In this document: positions 38,395-48,261 of the stretch, one piece after another
How positions within the stretch are numbered: the first letter of the stretch is position 1
How the letters are laid out: the number at the start of each line of letters is the position of its first letter
From: Verrucomicrobia bacterium S94
GTDB lineage: Bacteria; Verrucomicrobiota; Kiritimatiellia; Kiritimatiellales; Pontiellaceae
Reading direction: 5' to 3'
DNA: 64,000 bases
Assembly (NCBI GenBank): GCA_004299845.1
Contig: CP036201.1
Coordinates: 1,488,001 to 1,552,000 of the forward strand
Position numbers and translations under genes: made by a program
Notes under the pieces: generated by a model
Seen by the model: only the letters and a program-made list of their open reading frames with translations
The model's database searches: none
What the model was told of the DNA's origin: nothing

Positions 38395-40885
38395 GAACAA
38401 ATTCCTTTACCGTCGGCATTTTTTCATCAGCCGTTTTCACCCCCGGCGTATGGTTCAGACCGTCGAAATAGCGAAGATAGTTGCAATTGCCGAATTGTAC
38501 TTTCCGTGTAATCGCCTCCGCACCGATCTCCTTCAGTCTCGGAAGGTCAACCCGTTCATCAGCAACCAGCAGCAGATATTTATTTTCCGAAACAACCGCA
38601 CCTGCGGCATCCGTCATTTCCACTTCGATATGAAAACGGTCGCCCAGCTTTCCCGGAACTTTGCACTTCACCGTTGCAAATTCTGCCGAACTGTCCGGTT
38701 CAATTTCGCCGAGTTCAATCTCTTCCACAAACACATCTTCACAGCCTGATGAACGGAAGCAGACTTTCGCTTTACACCCGGGGAACGGTTCATAGCGATC
38801 ATTCACCACCCACAGCCGACCTTCGAAATCCTCCCCGGGCAGCCAGCGTCGTTTCTCATAATCCAGTGAAATCAGCAGCGGCTGATAGGCCAGACGCAGA
38901 TATTCATACGACCGCTTCGGCTGCTGATAATAATCAACCACGCCCCACTTCATATCCGGAGCGAAGGTAATGTAGTGACAGATGCAGAGTGCACTGGTTT
39001 TCGGTTTTCTCCGCCGGAAAAGTTCAAGGGCATACTGAAAATGAACCCCCTGCGTAATCTGTGTGGCCTCCACAAACTCCTGCAGTCCTCCCGTTGCCTG
39101 GGTACCGAGCACTTCAAAGTTCAGTGTCCGGAAAACATCAAAGTCGGTCCAGTGATGCCCCCAGCTCGGTCCGGGCGGCCACAGTTCTTCTTCCGGAATA
39201 AACTTTTTAATACTCTCCACATTCGGGCACGAGGAAATCGCCAGCTCAGGAACCGCCGCAAAATCCAGCTTACGGTAATACCGTTCAATGGTGTTGCGTC
39301 CTTCGCCGTAAAACAGTCCGTTGGCATGCACACTTTCTTTCGGTTTAAATCCCAGCGAAACCCCGACATCATCACTCAGCGGTGAAACCGGAATATAGTG
39401 CAGATCCGTATAGGGTTTAATGGCTTCACCCAGCTCATTCATCAGCCGAAGGTTGTGGGCCGGATCGGAGGCACTCATCAGTATTTCCTCACCGCCTTCG
39501 ATGATCACCATACACGGATGATTCCGAAGCTGCTTCACCACATCAACCGCATCCGAGAAAATCGCCTCTTTATAGGCTTCTTCTTCCGGCAGCGACAGAC
39601 TCGCTATCGGCAGAATATCCTGCCAGACGGTGATTCCTTCGCGATTACACAACTCATAGAAATACGGTATTTCCGTCGGGTGCCACCCGAAAATCCGCAG
39701 GTTGTTCATATTGGCCGCTTTTGCCAGCCGAATCAGCTCCTCATACTTTTCATCCGTTGCCCGGCCGAAAAAGATATCCGGCGGGCCGCCCCAGGTTCCG
39801 GAACGGATAAAATGACGTTTGCCGTTGATCATCACCGTCCAGGGATATTCAACCTCATCCTCCGTGAAGCCCGGGTTCATTTTCATTTCCAGCTCGCGAA
39901 TCCCGAACAGCTGCTGCCGGGCATCCAGCGGCTTACCGCATTCGTTCAGACAGACTTCCGTTATATACAGATTCTGCTCCCCCAGGTCCCAGGGATACCA
40001 CAGTTTCGCATCCTCAACCCGGACCGGAATACGGTACGTATTACGGCCGGGCCGCAACGTCTGCGGTACAGCAACCTCAACCTTCTCCGTTCGGACATTT
40101 TCGCCCTGAACCGTAACTTCCACATCAACCGTACGCTCCGTTTTCCCGTGATGCTCAATTTCAATCTCAAGAACAACATCGGCAGCCCCGTCATCCTTCA
40201 CGGTGGTTTTCACATAAATGTCTTCAATCCGGGCTTCGTCATAAGCCTCCAGATACACCGGTTTCCAGATCCCGGCCGGAACCACGCTCGTCCAGTAATC
40301 CCCATGCCAGGCGGGTTTTCTTCCGGCCACCCGGCTGTAACGCCGGGGCGCCGGATGCAGCCGGACCGCCAGAAGGTTACGACCGCGGGCAAGCTGTTCA
40401 AAACTCACAAGATCCGTAATATCAAATGAAAAGGCGGTGAACATCCCTTCATGCGAACCCATTGGCGTTCCATTCACAAATACGTCACAGGCATAGTCGA
40501 CCCCTTCAAAGGTCACCTCAATCCGCTTTCCTTCCATTTCCGGAGGAACATTAAAATGGCGCATATACCACCATTCATATTCATTCACCCATTTGGCTTT
40601 AAGACTGTTCCGGGCATAATGCGGATCCTCGATACGTCCGATGCGCCACAGGTCGGTAAAAACATCACCCGGAACATGCGCATGCGACCAGTCCAGCATA
40701 TCGCCCATATGATCATGGTTGATTTCCGGAAACTTCTGCTCCATGCCCCGGCCCGGCAGACACCCTTCCAGCTTCCACAGAAAACCGCTCAGATCATGCT
40801 TCAGCCTTCCTCCGGCATGCCCGGAGCGGGATACCGCATTTTCCTCCGTCATCACCTGCTTATCATTCATCACACTTTTCATCAT
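38384..40885 (-). CDS. cytoplasmic glycoside hydrolase family 2, beta-mannosidase-like branch, unusual active site
   Basis: An 833-residue GH2-type enzyme with no signal peptide. Sugar-binding domain about 70-220 ([26 protein letters not shown]), Ig-like domain about 220-335, TIM barrel about 340-600 ([30 protein letters not shown]), then C-terminal beta domains. In related beta-mannosidases the acid/base motif is GNE; here it is EGGEE with probable Glu467, so the conserved Asn before the catalytic Glu is replaced by Glu466. The nucleophile aligns as Glu547 in [18 protein letters not shown]. It overlaps the GH29 gene and lies 29 bases after the symporter stop. GGAG precedes the start. The substrate may therefore be atypical, such as a charged or modified sugar. 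Confidence 0.8.
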   Translation of the reverse strand: MMKSVMNDKQVMTEENAVSRSGHAGGRLKHDLSGFLWKLEGCLPGRGMEQKFPEINHDHMGDMLDWSHAHVPGDVFTDLWRIGRIEDPHYARNSLKAKWVNEYEWWYMRHFNVPPEMEGKRIEVTFEGVDYACDVFVNGTPMGSHEGMFTAFSFDITDLVSFEQLARGRNLLAVRLHPAPRRYSRVAGRKPAWHGDYWTSVVPAGIWKPVYLEAYDEARIEDIYVKTTVKDDGAADVVLEIEIEHHGKTERTVDVEVTVQGENVRTEKVEVAVPQTLRPGRNTYRIPVRVEDAKLWYPWDLGEQNLYITEVCLNECGKPLDARQQLFGIRELEMKMNPGFTEDEVEYPWTVMINGKRHFIRSGTWGGPPDIFFGRATDEKYEELIRLAKAANMNNLRIFGWHPTEIPYFYELCNREGITVWQDILPIASLSLPEEEAYKEAIFSDAVDVVKQLRNHPCMVIIEGGEEILMSASDPAHNLRLMNELGEAIKPYTDLHYIPVSPLSDDVGVSLGFKPKESVHANGLFYGEGRNTIERYYRKLDFAAVPELAISSCPNVESIKKFIPEEELWPPGPSWGHHWTDFDVFRTLNFEVLGTQATGGLQEFVEATQITQGVHFQYALELFRRRKPKTSALCICHYITFAPDMKWGVVDYYQQPKRSYEYLRLAYQPLLISLDYEKRRWLPGEDFEGRLWVVNDRYEPFPGCKAKVCFRSSGCEDVFVEEIELGEIEPDSSAEFATVKCKVPGKLGDRFHIEVEMTDAAGAVVSENKYLLLVADERVDLPRLKEIGAEAITRKVQFGNCNYLRYFDGLNHTPGVKTADEKMPTVKEFVHEE

Positions 40886-40914
40886 CGTTCTCCAATTTCT
40901 CCCGAACCGTTTAA

Positions 40915-42627
40915 TCAGGAAGCCACAGCCTTTCCACGGCGCTCTTCCAGCTCCGCGCGGATCTCCATCATCTTTTCATGCGACAGCTTGTACTTCTGCA
41001 AAAGCAGGTATGCGACAGCCAGTGCGATGAACTTCGGCAGTACAAAGAAAAAACGCATCCGGAAAAGCATGCCGTCATCCTGCTGTTCCATGATGACCTC
41101 CTGCTCCATCTGACTTCTGAGCAGATTCACGGTGACTTCCGGAACATCCCCCTCATGGAACATGGCATCGGTCACCCGCATCTCCAGACTTCGACCGCTT
41201 CCGTCATCCGGAAAAGCTTTAAACATGCGGACAAAGACATTGTGCTCCGCCTTCTTTCCGGCCCGCTCCTCTTCAGACATGGCCTCAAACTGTTCCTGTG
41301 CTTTTTCCTCAATGCGGGTGAGCACTGTCTTGTCTTCAATTTTATTATCCAGCCCGACCGCAAACTGAATCAGGAGTCCACTCAGTACAGCCGCAAAGGT
41401 CATGGCGGATTTTGTAAACCAGTTGGTCGTTGCCGAAATGATCCCTTCCCGCCGACGGCCGGTCTGGTATTCATCCCAATCACACACATCAGCCCGCATG
41501 GAAATAATCAGAATCCAGAACCCGACCTCACCTATCGCCCAGAGCGGCTTGGTGACCAGCGCCAGCAGCGGACGCCCCGGAATCAGGGTGAAATACAGGC
41601 CCACCAGCGAAATCAGCATCGTGATCACACACCAGCTCATCAAACGATGTTTATCAAATTTATCCGCCATGCGTTTGATCGCATAGGCCGCAAACAGCGA
41701 ATACACAACACGGAGCGTGCCCTCCACACCACCGAGTACGGTTCCGGCAAACCGGTCACCGTCAAAAATATAATAGACGTTCACATAATAGCCCAACGCA
41801 CCGGCCGACATAATCGCCAGCAGATAGGTGCAGATGATCCCGATCACGATCATCAGCTGGGTATTTTTGAGCAGCGCCATAAACCCTTCCCTGAAGGTGG
41901 CTTTTTTCTTCTTCTGTTCCTCCTGTGCAATTTTGCGGTAGCGCTCTTTGCAGAAGATGCCGGGCAGCACTCCGGTGCTGATAACGATGACGGCAACCAG
42001 AATGCTGACCAGCCGTACGCCGTTGATATCACCGCCGACCCAGGGCTGCAGTGCCAGCCAGGTGGCCAGCGGGAAAAGCCAGCTCAGACCGATATTGCCG
42101 AACTGGTTCATATAGGAGCGAACCACAAAAATATTGGTACGTTCATTATAGTCGGCCGTCAGCTCTGTACCCAGCGATTCATACGGCACCGAAAAAATGG
42201 AATAGAACGTAAAAAACAGCAGCAGCGCACCCACCAGATAGGCGACAACCACCGTCTGGTTCCAGTCGGGAGAAGCCAGCCAGATGACGGGATAAAACAG
42301 ACCGGTCAGTATCGCCCCGGTAATAACAAACGGTTTCCGTCGGCCGAATTTAGACGTCCACTTATCGGATATGGATCCCACCAGCGGATCGCTGACCGCA
42401 TCCCACAGACGGGCCAGGGCCAGCGCCCCGGTCACAATACTTGCCGGCACCTTCAGGAAGTCATTGAAGAAGGGCAGAAAAAACAGATAGACAATCGAAA
42501 CGTTTGCAAAATGGTCGGAAACAACACCCAGGCCATATGCAATTTTCTGATGCAGCAGCACCCGGTCTTCCGATTGGATCGAAGCTTCCCTGCCCTGTTT
42601 TTTTTCATGTTCCGGTTTTTCTGACAT
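40915..42627 (-). CDS. GPH-family (MelB-like) sugar:cation symporter, major facilitator superfamily
   Basis: A 570-residue inner-membrane transporter of the glycoside-pentoside-hexuronide:cation type. The family opening is KIAYGLGVVSDHFANVSIVYLF, followed by RLWDAVSDPLVGSISDKW and GRRKPF, with about 12 hydrophobic helices. Unusual is a highly charged insertion of about 110 residues between the last two helices (EEKAQEQFEAMSEEERAGKK ... RSQMEQEVIMEQQDDG). AAGGGAGAAC precedes the ATG. It lies in the middle of intracellular glycoside-hydrolase genes and is the obvious entry route for their oligosaccharide substrates, driven by Na+ or H+. Na+ is attractive given the nqr operon. Cargo not determinable. 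Confidence 0.9.
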   Translation of the reverse strand: MSEKPEHEKKQGREASIQSEDRVLLHQKIAYGLGVVSDHFANVSIVYLFFLPFFNDFLKVPASIVTGALALARLWDAVSDPLVGSISDKWTSKFGRRKPFVITGAILTGLFYPVIWLASPDWNQTVVVAYLVGALLLFFTFYSIFSVPYESLGTELTADYNERTNIFVVRSYMNQFGNIGLSWLFPLATWLALQPWVGGDINGVRLVSILVAVIVISTGVLPGIFCKERYRKIAQEEQKKKKATFREGFMALLKNTQLMIVIGIICTYLLAIMSAGALGYYVNVYYIFDGDRFAGTVLGGVEGTLRVVYSLFAAYAIKRMADKFDKHRLMSWCVITMLISLVGLYFTLIPGRPLLALVTKPLWAIGEVGFWILIISMRADVCDWDEYQTGRRREGIISATTNWFTKSAMTFAAVLSGLLIQFAVGLDNKIEDKTVLTRIEEKAQEQFEAMSEEERAGKKAEHNVFVRMFKAFPDDGSGRSLEMRVTDAMFHEGDVPEVTVNLLRSQMEQEVIMEQQDDGMLFRMRFFFVLPKFIALAVAYLLLQKYKLSHEKMMEIRAELEERRGKAVAS

Positions 42628-42638
42628 GCCGTTCTCCC

Positions 42639-45023
42639 TTATCGCACTGCATTGACTTCAACCGGTCCGGCTGAAAGTTTTAATTCATCCACCAGAGCCC
42701 TGACACTTACGGCCCCTTCTAGCACCAGCAGACATCGCCCCTGATCCGTAACCACACGATCCGACTGGAAGGGCTGTGTGCTGTAACAGGACCCGTTATC
42801 GATTCCCAGAATGCGACCGCTCCCCTCAACCTCGAAACGGATCTCGTACTCCTCCGCTTTGACCGGAATACCCTGTGCATCCACCAATTGGGCAATCACA
42901 TGACAGCCGTCGACCTCCAGCATAACCGCCGAAGGTGCTCCGGCGGTTTTCAAACTATCCGATGCATCGGCCGCACGAGCCTCCAGCGTTCCGGCGGTAT
43001 ACGGCACCGCCCACTTATAGATATGATCTTCAAAATCCTTCAGGTGTTTAACACCGAGCGATTCCCCGTTCAGAAACAGTTCCACCGACGCACAGTTGGA
43101 ATACACCTCTACCGCAATCATCTCACCGTCGGCATAGTTCCAATGGGTGTTAACGTCATGCCAGAACCAGGTTTTGGTTTTCCAGGCCTCGGAATCCTCT
43201 TCCCCGATAAACCCGGTCGATGCATCAAAAATATAAGGCGATTTTTCCAGCGTCTGGGTTGTCAGGTGTACATGCGGCTCATCACACCACAGCGTTTTCA
43301 TCATGTGATACGATCCCTTTTCAAAACCGGCACTGTTGAGCAGTCCCGACCGCTTGGAACGCATGGGCCAACGCCCGGCACACTCTCCCAGATAATCAAT
43401 CCCGATCCACAGAAACGTCCCGGCCACAAACGGGCGTTCCATAATGGCTTTCCACTCATGCCACTGACCCAGATTTTCGCAGCCCATCAAGGGAAGGTCC
43501 GGATAGTTTTCATGCCCATAATCATACAGCACCCGGCGGTAGCTGAATCCGATGATATCCAGCGCATCCGCATAGCCGGAACGGTAGCTGGCCGACGGCA
43601 GAATGCAGTTGGCAATCACCGGACGCGTGGTATCCATTTCCTTCGTCCATTTTGAGAGCTTCTGCGCCGTTTCACCGATGTCATATTTCCCGCGCGGAAG
43701 CGTCGCCAGCTCGTGATCAATCTCCTCCAGGCTGTTCGGCGGTGTGGTCCAGAAATAATTGCCCGTCGCCTTCATTCCGAAAAAACCGGTCGCTTCGGCA
43801 TTACGCGGATACGTCCATTCAATCTCGTTACCGATACTCCACTGAATAATCGAAGGATGGTTCCGGTGCGCACGGATCACATCTTTCAGATCCCGCTCCG
43901 CCCACTCCTGAAAATGTTCCGTGTAACCGCGCGTAATATAATCATCATGCCGTTCATTCTGATTCAGCCGCTTATCTTTCGGATAATCCCATTCATCGAA
44001 AAACTCCTCCTGAACCAGCAGCCCCATTTCATCACACAGCGTAATAAACTCTTCGGAACCTGGGTTGTGAGCAATCCGGACCGCATTGCATCCGCCTTTT
44101 TTCAGGATTTCAAAGCGCCTGCGCCAGACATCCTTCGGTACGGCTGCGCCGACACATCCCGCATCATGATGAAGACAGACCCCCTTGATTTTCAGATTCC
44201 GCCCGTTCAGAAAAAAACCTTCGTTCACATCAAAGCGGAATGTGCGAATGCCGAACATGGTGGTGTATTCATCCAGCGTCACCCCGCCTCTTGAAACCGT
44301 CATCTCTGCCCGATACAGCATAGGCGAATCAAGATCCCAACACTGCGGTGAAGCAACCTCCAGCTGCTGAATCGTCTTTTCCGACGCCCGGACCGATTCC
44401 TCCGCGACCCGGTTCCCCGACGGATCATAAATCGCCGTGGTCAGTTCGGCTTCTTCCGGATGGCAGACCTCAACCTGCACCTGGACAACCGCTTTTTTAT
44501 CCGTCACTTCCGGGGTCGAAATAAAGGTGCCCCATACCGGAATATGTGTTTTTGAAGTGCCGACCAGTTCCACATTGCGGTAGATGCCCGACCCGGTGTA
44601 CCAGCGGCTGTCGCAGTAACGCGAATGATCCACTCGCACCGCAATCAGATTCTCCCCCTCAACCACCTGCTCTGAAATATCATAATAGAACGGTGAATAT
44701 CCATAGGGATGAAAACCGATCTTCTGCCCGTTCACATACACCGTCGCATTGTTATAAATCCCGTCAAAATGCAGATAGGTCACGTCGGTTTTCAGCGCTT
44801 CAAAGGTTTTCCGGTACCAGCCTTCTCCACCGGGAAGCCAGCCGGTGGCCCCGTCGAAATCCTGACTGAACGGTGATTCCACGCTCCAGTCATGCGGCAC
44901 CTGCACCGTGCGCCACGCCACACGTTCGTCGGACTCGTCCAGTTCTATCGCCGCGCCTCCTGCAAACCCCTGTTTTACAAATTTCCAAGCTCCGTTCAGT
45001 GATACCTTTTTTCTACTGCTCAT
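42639..45023 (-). CDS. cytoplasmic glycoside hydrolase family 2 beta-galactosidase
   Basis: A 794-residue GH2 enzyme lacking a signal peptide. Sugar-binding domain with [27 protein letters not shown] and [12 protein letters not shown]; Ig-like domain; TIM barrel from [10 protein letters not shown] with acid/base Glu400 (SIGNEIEW) and probable nucleophile Glu516 (LMGCENLGQ); C-terminal domains ending in [12 protein letters not shown]. It is close in plan to the secreted GH2 at 15427 and gives the template for that gene's repaired tail. ATG overlaps the stop of the propeller-hydrolase gene by four bases, and it ends 11 bases before the symporter gene. It probably removes beta-linked D-galactose from imported agar/porphyran oligosaccharides. 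Confidence 0.9.
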   Translation of the reverse strand: MSSRKKVSLNGAWKFVKQGFAGGAAIELDESDERVAWRTVQVPHDWSVESPFSQDFDGATGWLPGGEGWYRKTFEALKTDVTYLHFDGIYNNATVYVNGQKIGFHPYGYSPFYYDISEQVVEGENLIAVRVDHSRYCDSRWYTGSGIYRNVELVGTSKTHIPVWGTFISTPEVTDKKAVVQVQVEVCHPEEAELTTAIYDPSGNRVAEESVRASEKTIQQLEVASPQCWDLDSPMLYRAEMTVSRGGVTLDEYTTMFGIRTFRFDVNEGFFLNGRNLKIKGVCLHHDAGCVGAAVPKDVWRRRFEILKKGGCNAVRIAHNPGSEEFITLCDEMGLLVQEEFFDEWDYPKDKRLNQNERHDDYITRGYTEHFQEWAERDLKDVIRAHRNHPSIIQWSIGNEIEWTYPRNAEATGFFGMKATGNYFWTTPPNSLEEIDHELATLPRGKYDIGETAQKLSKWTKEMDTTRPVIANCILPSASYRSGYADALDIIGFSYRRVLYDYGHENYPDLPLMGCENLGQWHEWKAIMERPFVAGTFLWIGIDYLGECAGRWPMRSKRSGLLNSAGFEKGSYHMMKTLWCDEPHVHLTTQTLEKSPYIFDASTGFIGEEDSEAWKTKTWFWHDVNTHWNYADGEMIAVEVYSNCASVELFLNGESLGVKHLKDFEDHIYKWAVPYTAGTLEARAADASDSLKTAGAPSAVMLEVDGCHVIAQLVDAQGIPVKAEEYEIRFEVEGSGRILGIDNGSCYSTQPFQSDRVVTDQGRCLLVLEGAVSVRALVDELKLSAGPVEVNAVR

Positions 45024-46042
45024 TGAATATACCCCGTTGAAGTTGATCTATCCGTACCGACCTTTAAAACGGCAACCGACGATGTTCTGTATTTTCCCCC
45101 GCGAATGGCTGCGAAAAGATATTCCGGATGCCCGTTCCACATCAGCAGCTGCGGCCGCTCAAAACGATCATCCAGTTTGTTGCCCGTCGGCGGTTCCTTC
45201 AGATAGTGATGAGCCTGCAGATAACCGACCTGCGGTTCGTCCCAGTGGATCCCGTCAGCCGATTCAAAATAGAGTCCATACTGGTGATTCCAGTACCCCA
45301 TATCACGCATCAGCATTTTAAACGTTCCGTCTTCAAACCAGACATAGGCATCCTCGCTCTGGGCATCTTCAACCACACGGCGAAGATCAAGAATCGGACC
45401 GCCCTGTTTTTCCCACGGACCGTCCAGGCTTTTGGCGATAGCCAGTCCATACTGGCGATAGGTGTTGCGCCAGTCATTTTCCCGGATATCCTTTTCCCGG
45501 TCGGCTACACACCACGATTTATAATACAGCCAATACTGGCCGTTTGGATGGCGTAGAAAAGCCGGATTTGACGTAATCATGGAATTCCAGGCTCCGGGGT
45601 CCGGATCCGGCTCAATAATCGGTTGATCCGACCGTTTCCAAGGACCGTCCAGCGAATCGGACGTCGCCATCCCGACGCGTTTCGTGGCCGCTGTTCCATC
45701 CGAATTCCCCATATAAAAAAGCACATATTTTCCGTCGACTTCATGAACGGTCGGATTGTGACAGGTCATGGCATCCCACCAGTCACCGCCGCGCCCCGTC
45801 ACGGCAACATCCACGGTTTTATAGGGCCCGGCCGGATGATCTGCAACCGCATGGGCAATCTCACTGCAGCTGATCCAGCCCTGATGCGCCGCTTCGTTTT
45901 TCCAGCGCGAATAGAATACGTGCACCTTTCCATCCGGCCCGTAAATCGGCGAACAGCCCCAGACATTATAATCCGGATCATCAAGAATACGCCCGACGCC
46001 GAACAGACGTTTACTGAAATCTGAAAAGATCTCTTCAATCAT
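45020..46042 (-). CDS. cytoplasmic five-bladed beta-propeller glycoside hydrolase-like protein (GH43/GH117-related fold)
   Basis: A 340-residue protein without signal peptide, first gene of the long minus-strand operon. It has the repeating propeller pattern of clan GH-F/GH-J-like enzymes: [68 protein letters not shown] and [15 protein letters not shown]. Candidate acidic residues lie in [11 protein letters not shown], at the DAMTCHNP strand and in SEDAYVW, but I cannot place it in a numbered family. Its ATG is divergent from the XylR-like regulator about 130 bases away. The downstream GH2 gene overlaps its stop (ATGA). An exo-acting glycosidase for imported red-algal oligosaccharides is the natural inference. 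Confidence 0.68.
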   Translation of the reverse strand: MIEEIFSDFSKRLFGVGRILDDPDYNVWGCSPIYGPDGKVHVFYSRWKNEAAHQGWISCSEIAHAVADHPAGPYKTVDVAVTGRGGDWWDAMTCHNPTVHEVDGKYVLFYMGNSDGTAATKRVGMATSDSLDGPWKRSDQPIIEPDPDPGAWNSMITSNPAFLRHPNGQYWLYYKSWCVADREKDIRENDWRNTYRQYGLAIAKSLDGPWEKQGGPILDLRRVVEDAQSEDAYVWFEDGTFKMLMRDMGYWNHQYGLYFESADGIHWDEPQVGYLQAHHYLKEPPTGNKLDDRFERPQLLMWNGHPEYLFAAIRGGKYRTSSVAVLKVGTDRSTSTGYIQ

Positions 46043-46141
46043 GTTGTTTATCTCTGCTCACCATTACCTTCCCGACCGCCGGCGCACCGGCTGTCCCTCA
46101 GGATTCAGCCGGAAAGATAGGATGGATCTGAGATAAACACA

Positions 46142-46168
46142 TATTGCATTATTTTCTATTTATTGCAT
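46142..46168. promoter_or_regulatory. direct repeat TATTGCAT, candidate operator of the divergent XylR-like regulator
   Basis: TATTGCAT occurs at 46142-46149 and 46161-46168, 19 bp apart, in the region between the regulator and the divergent glycoside-hydrolase operon. The second copy ends 2 bases before the regulator ATG, so binding would also repress the regulator. Resembles the ATATGCATTT pair at 20651. Confidence 0.45.
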
Positions 46169-46170
46169 AA

Positions 46171-47289
46171 ATGCGCAGCATGCCTTCCATTAAAAAAGTG
46201 ATGATGATCCAGAGTAATTACGACACCGAAACCCATAAGGGAATCGCGCGGGCGGCACAGGAACTTGGATGGCACCTTAATGTCAGCATGATGAATGCAT
46301 TCCAGATTCCGAAACACTGGAAAGGCGACGGTATTATCTGTTCAATGGATAACAACCGGCAGCTCGAGGAATTTATCCGAAATGCCGGCCTGCCCTGTGT
46401 GGATCTCTCTGAATGGCGGTCCGATCTTCACCTGCCGCGGGTTTCGGCCGATAACAAACGCATCGGTCAGATGGCGGCCGAACACTTCCGGGCTTTCGGT
46501 CACCGCTCATTCGCCTACATCAGTTATCGGCAGCATCCCGTTTCGGAAGCACGCTATCACGGGTTTAAAAAGGAACTGGCGGCCCACGGTATGCCCCCTC
46601 CGTCCCGATTGGTCGGCCGCCACTCCCAGGACGAAATTATGCAGTGGCTTGACACCCTGGCCAAACCGAGCTCCATCCTCGCCTATAACGACGTGGACGC
46701 CGCATGGCTGTTGAGCAACTGCATGGAAGCCGGCTACCGCGTACCCGAAGATTTTGCCATTCTCGGAGTCGACAACAATCTGCTCATCTGCGAACACCAG
46801 CCCGTTCCGCTTTCCAGTATCAACCACGATCACGAACGTATCGGCTACGAAGGCGCCCAACTGCTTGCACAGATCATGAACGGCATCCCGCCCAAACAGG
46901 GCATCATCTATATCGAACCCGCCGGAATCACCCAGCGCGCCAGCACCAATGCACTCGCGACCAACGATCCCCTGGTCCGGCAGACCATGATCTACCTGCA
47001 GCAGAACCTGCGCCACCCCATCGGAACCCCTGAAATTGCCCATGAACTCGGTATATCCCGACGGAATCTGGAAAAACGTTTTCAGAGAGAACTCGGCAGC
47101 AGCATCCATAAAAAGCTGACCGAACTACGCCTTAAACGGGCCGAAAACCTGCTCTGCCACGGCACCCGAAGTGTCGAAGAAATTGCAGCCCTATGCGGCT
47201 TCTGCCACGCACCGCATCTCTGCCGCGTATTTAAAAAGGAATACGGCCTCTCTCCGCTCGCTTACCGTAAAGCCAATACCGGCACATAA
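46171..47289 (+). CDS. XylR-like regulator: LacI-type sensor domain plus AraC helix-turn-helix
   Basis: A 372-residue regulator. Periplasmic-binding-protein-like sensor domain about 1-250 (HKGIARAAQELGW, LPRVSADNKRIGQMAAEH, VPEDFAILGVDNNLLICEH, SSINHDHERIGYEGAQLL), then an AraC-type DNA-binding domain about 265-368 (IGTPEIAHELGISRRNLEKRF, VEEIAALCGFCHAPHLCRVFK, PLAYRK). ATG 46171 and ATG 46180 are both possible; neither has a ribosome-binding site, and 46180 fits the start of the paralog at 19531 better. It is divergent from the operon that begins with the propeller hydrolase and runs towards 27 kb, which it most likely controls in response to a sugar. Confidence 0.9.
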   Translation: MRSMPSIKKVMMIQSNYDTETHKGIARAAQELGWHLNVSMMNAFQIPKHWKGDGIICSMDNNRQLEEFIRNAGLPCVDLSEWRSDLHLPRVSADNKRIGQMAAEHFRAFGHRSFAYISYRQHPVSEARYHGFKKELAAHGMPPPSRLVGRHSQDEIMQWLDTLAKPSSILAYNDVDAAWLLSNCMEAGYRVPEDFAILGVDNNLLICEHQPVPLSSINHDHERIGYEGAQLLAQIMNGIPPKQGIIYIEPAGITQRASTNALATNDPLVRQTMIYLQQNLRHPIGTPEIAHELGISRRNLEKRFQRELGSSIHKKLTELRLKRAENLLCHGTRSVEEIAALCGFCHAPHLCRVFKKEYGLSPLAYRKANTGT

Positions 47290-47345
47290 GCTGTCCACAG
47301 AAACAGAACTGCGCGCCGGAATCCCAGCCGATTCCGGTTCATCCG

Positions 47346-48113
47346 TTAAAAGATGTTCAATTCAACGGGACAATGATCCGAACCGGTAATTTCAGTCAGA
47401 ATGTCAGCAGACTGGATATGCTCCTGCAACGGGGCACTGATAAGAAAATAATCGATTCTCCACCCGACATTGTTGGCGCGGGCTTTTCCGCGATAGCTCC
47501 ACCAGGAATATTTTACGGTTTCGGGATGCTGTAACCGGAAGGTGTCGATGAGACCTGCTTCAATGTAGTTGGTCATGCCCGCCCGCTCTTCCGGCGTATA
47601 GCCGGCGTTACCTTCGTTGGGTTTGGGCCGCGCCAGATCGATCGGATTGTGCGCCACATTCATATCTCCGCAGAGAATCACCGGTTTTGTTTTTTCCAAC
47701 GATTGGATTTTCTGCAGCAGCAGGGCATCAAATTCCTGACGTTCGGCCAGACGGGAGAGATCATTTTTAACATTCGGAACATAAGTATTGATCAGGAAAA
47801 AGGATTCAAATTCCAGAATCTGAAACCGTCCTTCGGCATCGAACCGCTGATCGCCGATCGCGGTTTCAATGGATAGCGGCTCGAATTTGGAATAGATTCC
47901 GGTACCGCTGTACCCTTTCCGCTCGGCTCCGTTCCAATAGCTGAAATAGCCATCGTCCGAACCGGCAAGGCGGATCGGTTCCGGAAGATCGTCGTTATGC
48001 ACCTTCGTTTCCTGCAGACAGAGCATATCCGGTTGATGGGCGCTCAGAAAATCTTCGAACCCTTTTTTCATTACCGCGCGAATACCATTCACATTCCAGG
48101 AGATCAGTTTCAT
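47346..48113 (-). CDS. xthA: exodeoxyribonuclease III / AP endonuclease
   Basis: A 255-residue DNA-repair nuclease of the exonuclease III (EEP) superfamily, acting on abasic sites and as a 3'-5' exonuclease. Motifs: ISWNVNGIRA at the N-terminus, LCLQETKV with the metal-binding Glu, NTYVPN, CGDMNVAHNPIDLARP, and GSDHCPVEL with the catalytic His at the end. Length is standard for the ExoA/XthA group. It converges with the regulator gene to its left and diverges from selO. A housekeeping gene marking the right border of the polysaccharide region. Confidence 0.94.
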   Translation of the reverse strand: MKLISWNVNGIRAVMKKGFEDFLSAHQPDMLCLQETKVHNDDLPEPIRLAGSDDGYFSYWNGAERKGYSGTGIYSKFEPLSIETAIGDQRFDAEGRFQILEFESFFLINTYVPNVKNDLSRLAERQEFDALLLQKIQSLEKTKPVILCGDMNVAHNPIDLARPKPNEGNAGYTPEERAGMTNYIEAGLIDTFRLQHPETVKYSWWSYRGKARANNVGWRIDYFLISAPLQEHIQSADILTEITGSDHCPVELNIF

Positions 48114-48261
48114 ACGTTTATACTGCTTTCGTTAAAATTAAGTCCTAATAATGACTCCAGACTGAAGAGCGTGCTTAATATTTGCAATCTTCTATATCTG
48201 ACGATATGCGATCCGTTGTAGGCTGACTGTCAATTCAACCCGAACCCCACGCGAAAATTTT

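Noticed and set aside
40978-42624. 548-codon plus-strand open frame opposite the GPH symporter
   Set aside because: It has a His/Arg/Gln-rich composition with no domain and exactly mirrors a well-recognised transporter gene.
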